Assembly: GCA_022376515.1 (NCBI GenBank)
Contig: WTXI01000269.1
Location: 1-49,109 of the forward strand
Source: Lactifluus volemus
Taxonomy: Eukaryota; Basidiomycota; Agaricomycetes; Russulales; Russulaceae
DNA length: 49,109 nt
Direction of reading: 5' to 3'
The translations under genes were made by a program, and so were the position numbers. The notes under the pieces were generated by a model that saw only the letters and a program-made list of their open reading frames with translations, was not told the DNA's origin and ran no database searches. Below are positions 48,450 through 49,109 of this stretch, in pieces. How positions within the stretch are numbered: position 1 is the first letter of the stretch; every line of letters begins with the position of its first letter.

Positions 48450-49109
48450 CACCCGCCTCACGACAACCACCAGTGTGACCTCCCACTGTTCAATCGACTT
48501 GTTCTTCTTCAATGCGGTCAAAAACTGCATGAAAAGCACTAGCCCGCACCGGTCGTGAACTTCCTCGATCTTGACGACACTTACACTTGGCCAGCAATGA
48601 GAGGGAGCACATCCATCTTGGCTGCGGTGACGAACAAGGCGCTCCTGCACTCAAATCACTCAATATGGTATGCCATATTTTTATAGTTGTTGATAATAAC
48701 ATGTCCACGTAGCAGTTAGCAACACCGATGAAGAGGCGGCGCCACCTTCGCCACCCGTGACTGCGACTGCCACCGCACCGTCTGCTGTACTAGTAGCACC
48801 AGCGCGGCTCCTGCCAAATCAAACCTCACGGCGGGCCTCCTCATCTGGCACCCCCTCCAATTCCCTTGCCACCGACACGCCCGAGCAGTCATCGCAGCCC
48901 CAGACACTTGGTACTTTCAACACTCTGCTCTCGCCTTCATCACCACAGGTGCGTCCCAGCTCACCTCCCGCAACGACAGTCGGGTACACCGCAACACCCT
49001 TCATGAGCCCCACGTCCTCCGGTCAGCAACAACATCTCTCATGAGCGCCGGGACCACTTCCTGGGTTGCGACGTCTGCTGCTACTACTACAAAGTCAAGT
49101 AGCGGTGAC
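48450..49109 (+). pseudogene. P copy f: Ser/Thr/Pro-rich remnant, cut by window edge
   Basis: Start of a sixth unit. It is closest to copy a at the left edge: both have CACCGATGAAGAGGCGGCGCC, CAGTTAGCA and ATGAGAGGGAGCACA. The second piece encodes KSNLTAGLL (interrupted by a short deletion), DTPEQSSQPQTLGTFNTLLSPSSPQ and a Ser/Thr-rich stretch up to the edge. Its resemblance to copy a suggests that the next unit beyond the window may start like unit 1. Confidence 0.5.

Larger units (their letters stand above)
1..49109 (+). repeat. Tandem array of 9-10 kb P-GH20-NLR units
   Basis: Five complete or nearly complete head-to-tail units fill the window. Each holds a Ser/Thr/Pro-rich gene remnant, a GH20 hexosaminidase copy and a C2-NACHT-WD40 NLR gene, always in that order and on the + strand. 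Successive NLR stop codons (10410, 19509, 28698, 38784, 48425) are 9099, 9189, 10086 and 9641 bp apart. Units 1 and 4 match at a constant shift of 27884 bp from about 30.4 kb onward, becoming 28374 bp after a 490-bp insertion. Units 2 and 5 match at a shift of 28920, then 28919 bp. The array runs off both edges of the window. A misassembly of fewer real copies is unlikely, because every copy has private indels and substitutions. Confidence 0.95.

Overview
The window is nuclear DNA of a filamentous fungus, most likely an agaricomycete basidiomycete. Genes are split by many short introns (about 50-75 nt) with GTRNGT-type donors and YAG acceptors. The dominant gene is a long NACHT-WD40 NLR (STAND NTPase) with nearly identical WD40 repeats, a type greatly expanded in such genomes. 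The species cannot be named from sequence alone.

The whole window is one head-to-tail array of a 9-10 kb unit, all on the + strand. Each unit contains, in order: (P) remnants of an unrecognised Ser/Thr/Pro/Ala-rich gene; (G) a GH20 beta-N-acetylhexosaminidase gene, decayed in every copy; and (N) an NLR gene of ten exons. Taking NLR stop codons as boundaries, the units end at 10410, 19509, 28698, 38784 and 48425. A sixth P copy is cut by the right edge, so the array continues beyond the window.

I rebuilt the NLR exon by exon. The protein has about 1641-1643 residues: an N-terminal C2-like domain (exons 1-4), a helical region (exons 5-8), NACHT plus winged-helix-like region (exon 9), then 14 WD40 repeats and a conserved tail (exon 10). 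Genes 1-4 (starts 4952, 14050, 23244, 32836) have open, phase-compatible exons. Gene 5 (start 42970) has lost one T in exon 8 and is frameshifted. Genes 2 and 5 need a GC-AG intron between the NACHT and WD40 exons. Gene 3 has Asn in place of the second Walker B Asp.

The array has a higher-order structure: unit 4 is a near copy of unit 1 and unit 5 of unit 2, so the pattern is 1-2-3-1'-2' with a period of about 28-29 kb. The 5' part of unit 4 resembles unit 3, which places an old unequal-crossover junction inside GH20 copy D near 30.34-30.48 kb. Two mobile insertions are private to one member of the 1/4 pair: a 797-bp hAT-like non-autonomous DNA transposon in unit 1 (1094-1890) and a 485-bp solo-LTR-like insertion in intron 3 of NLR gene 4 (33283-33767).

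Functionally this looks like a birth-and-death cluster of intracellular immune-type or allorecognition receptors. The WD40 array is the presumed recognition surface and NACHT the switch. The neighbouring genes appear to be carried along as decaying passengers. The functional statements are inferred from domain families, not shown by the sequence.
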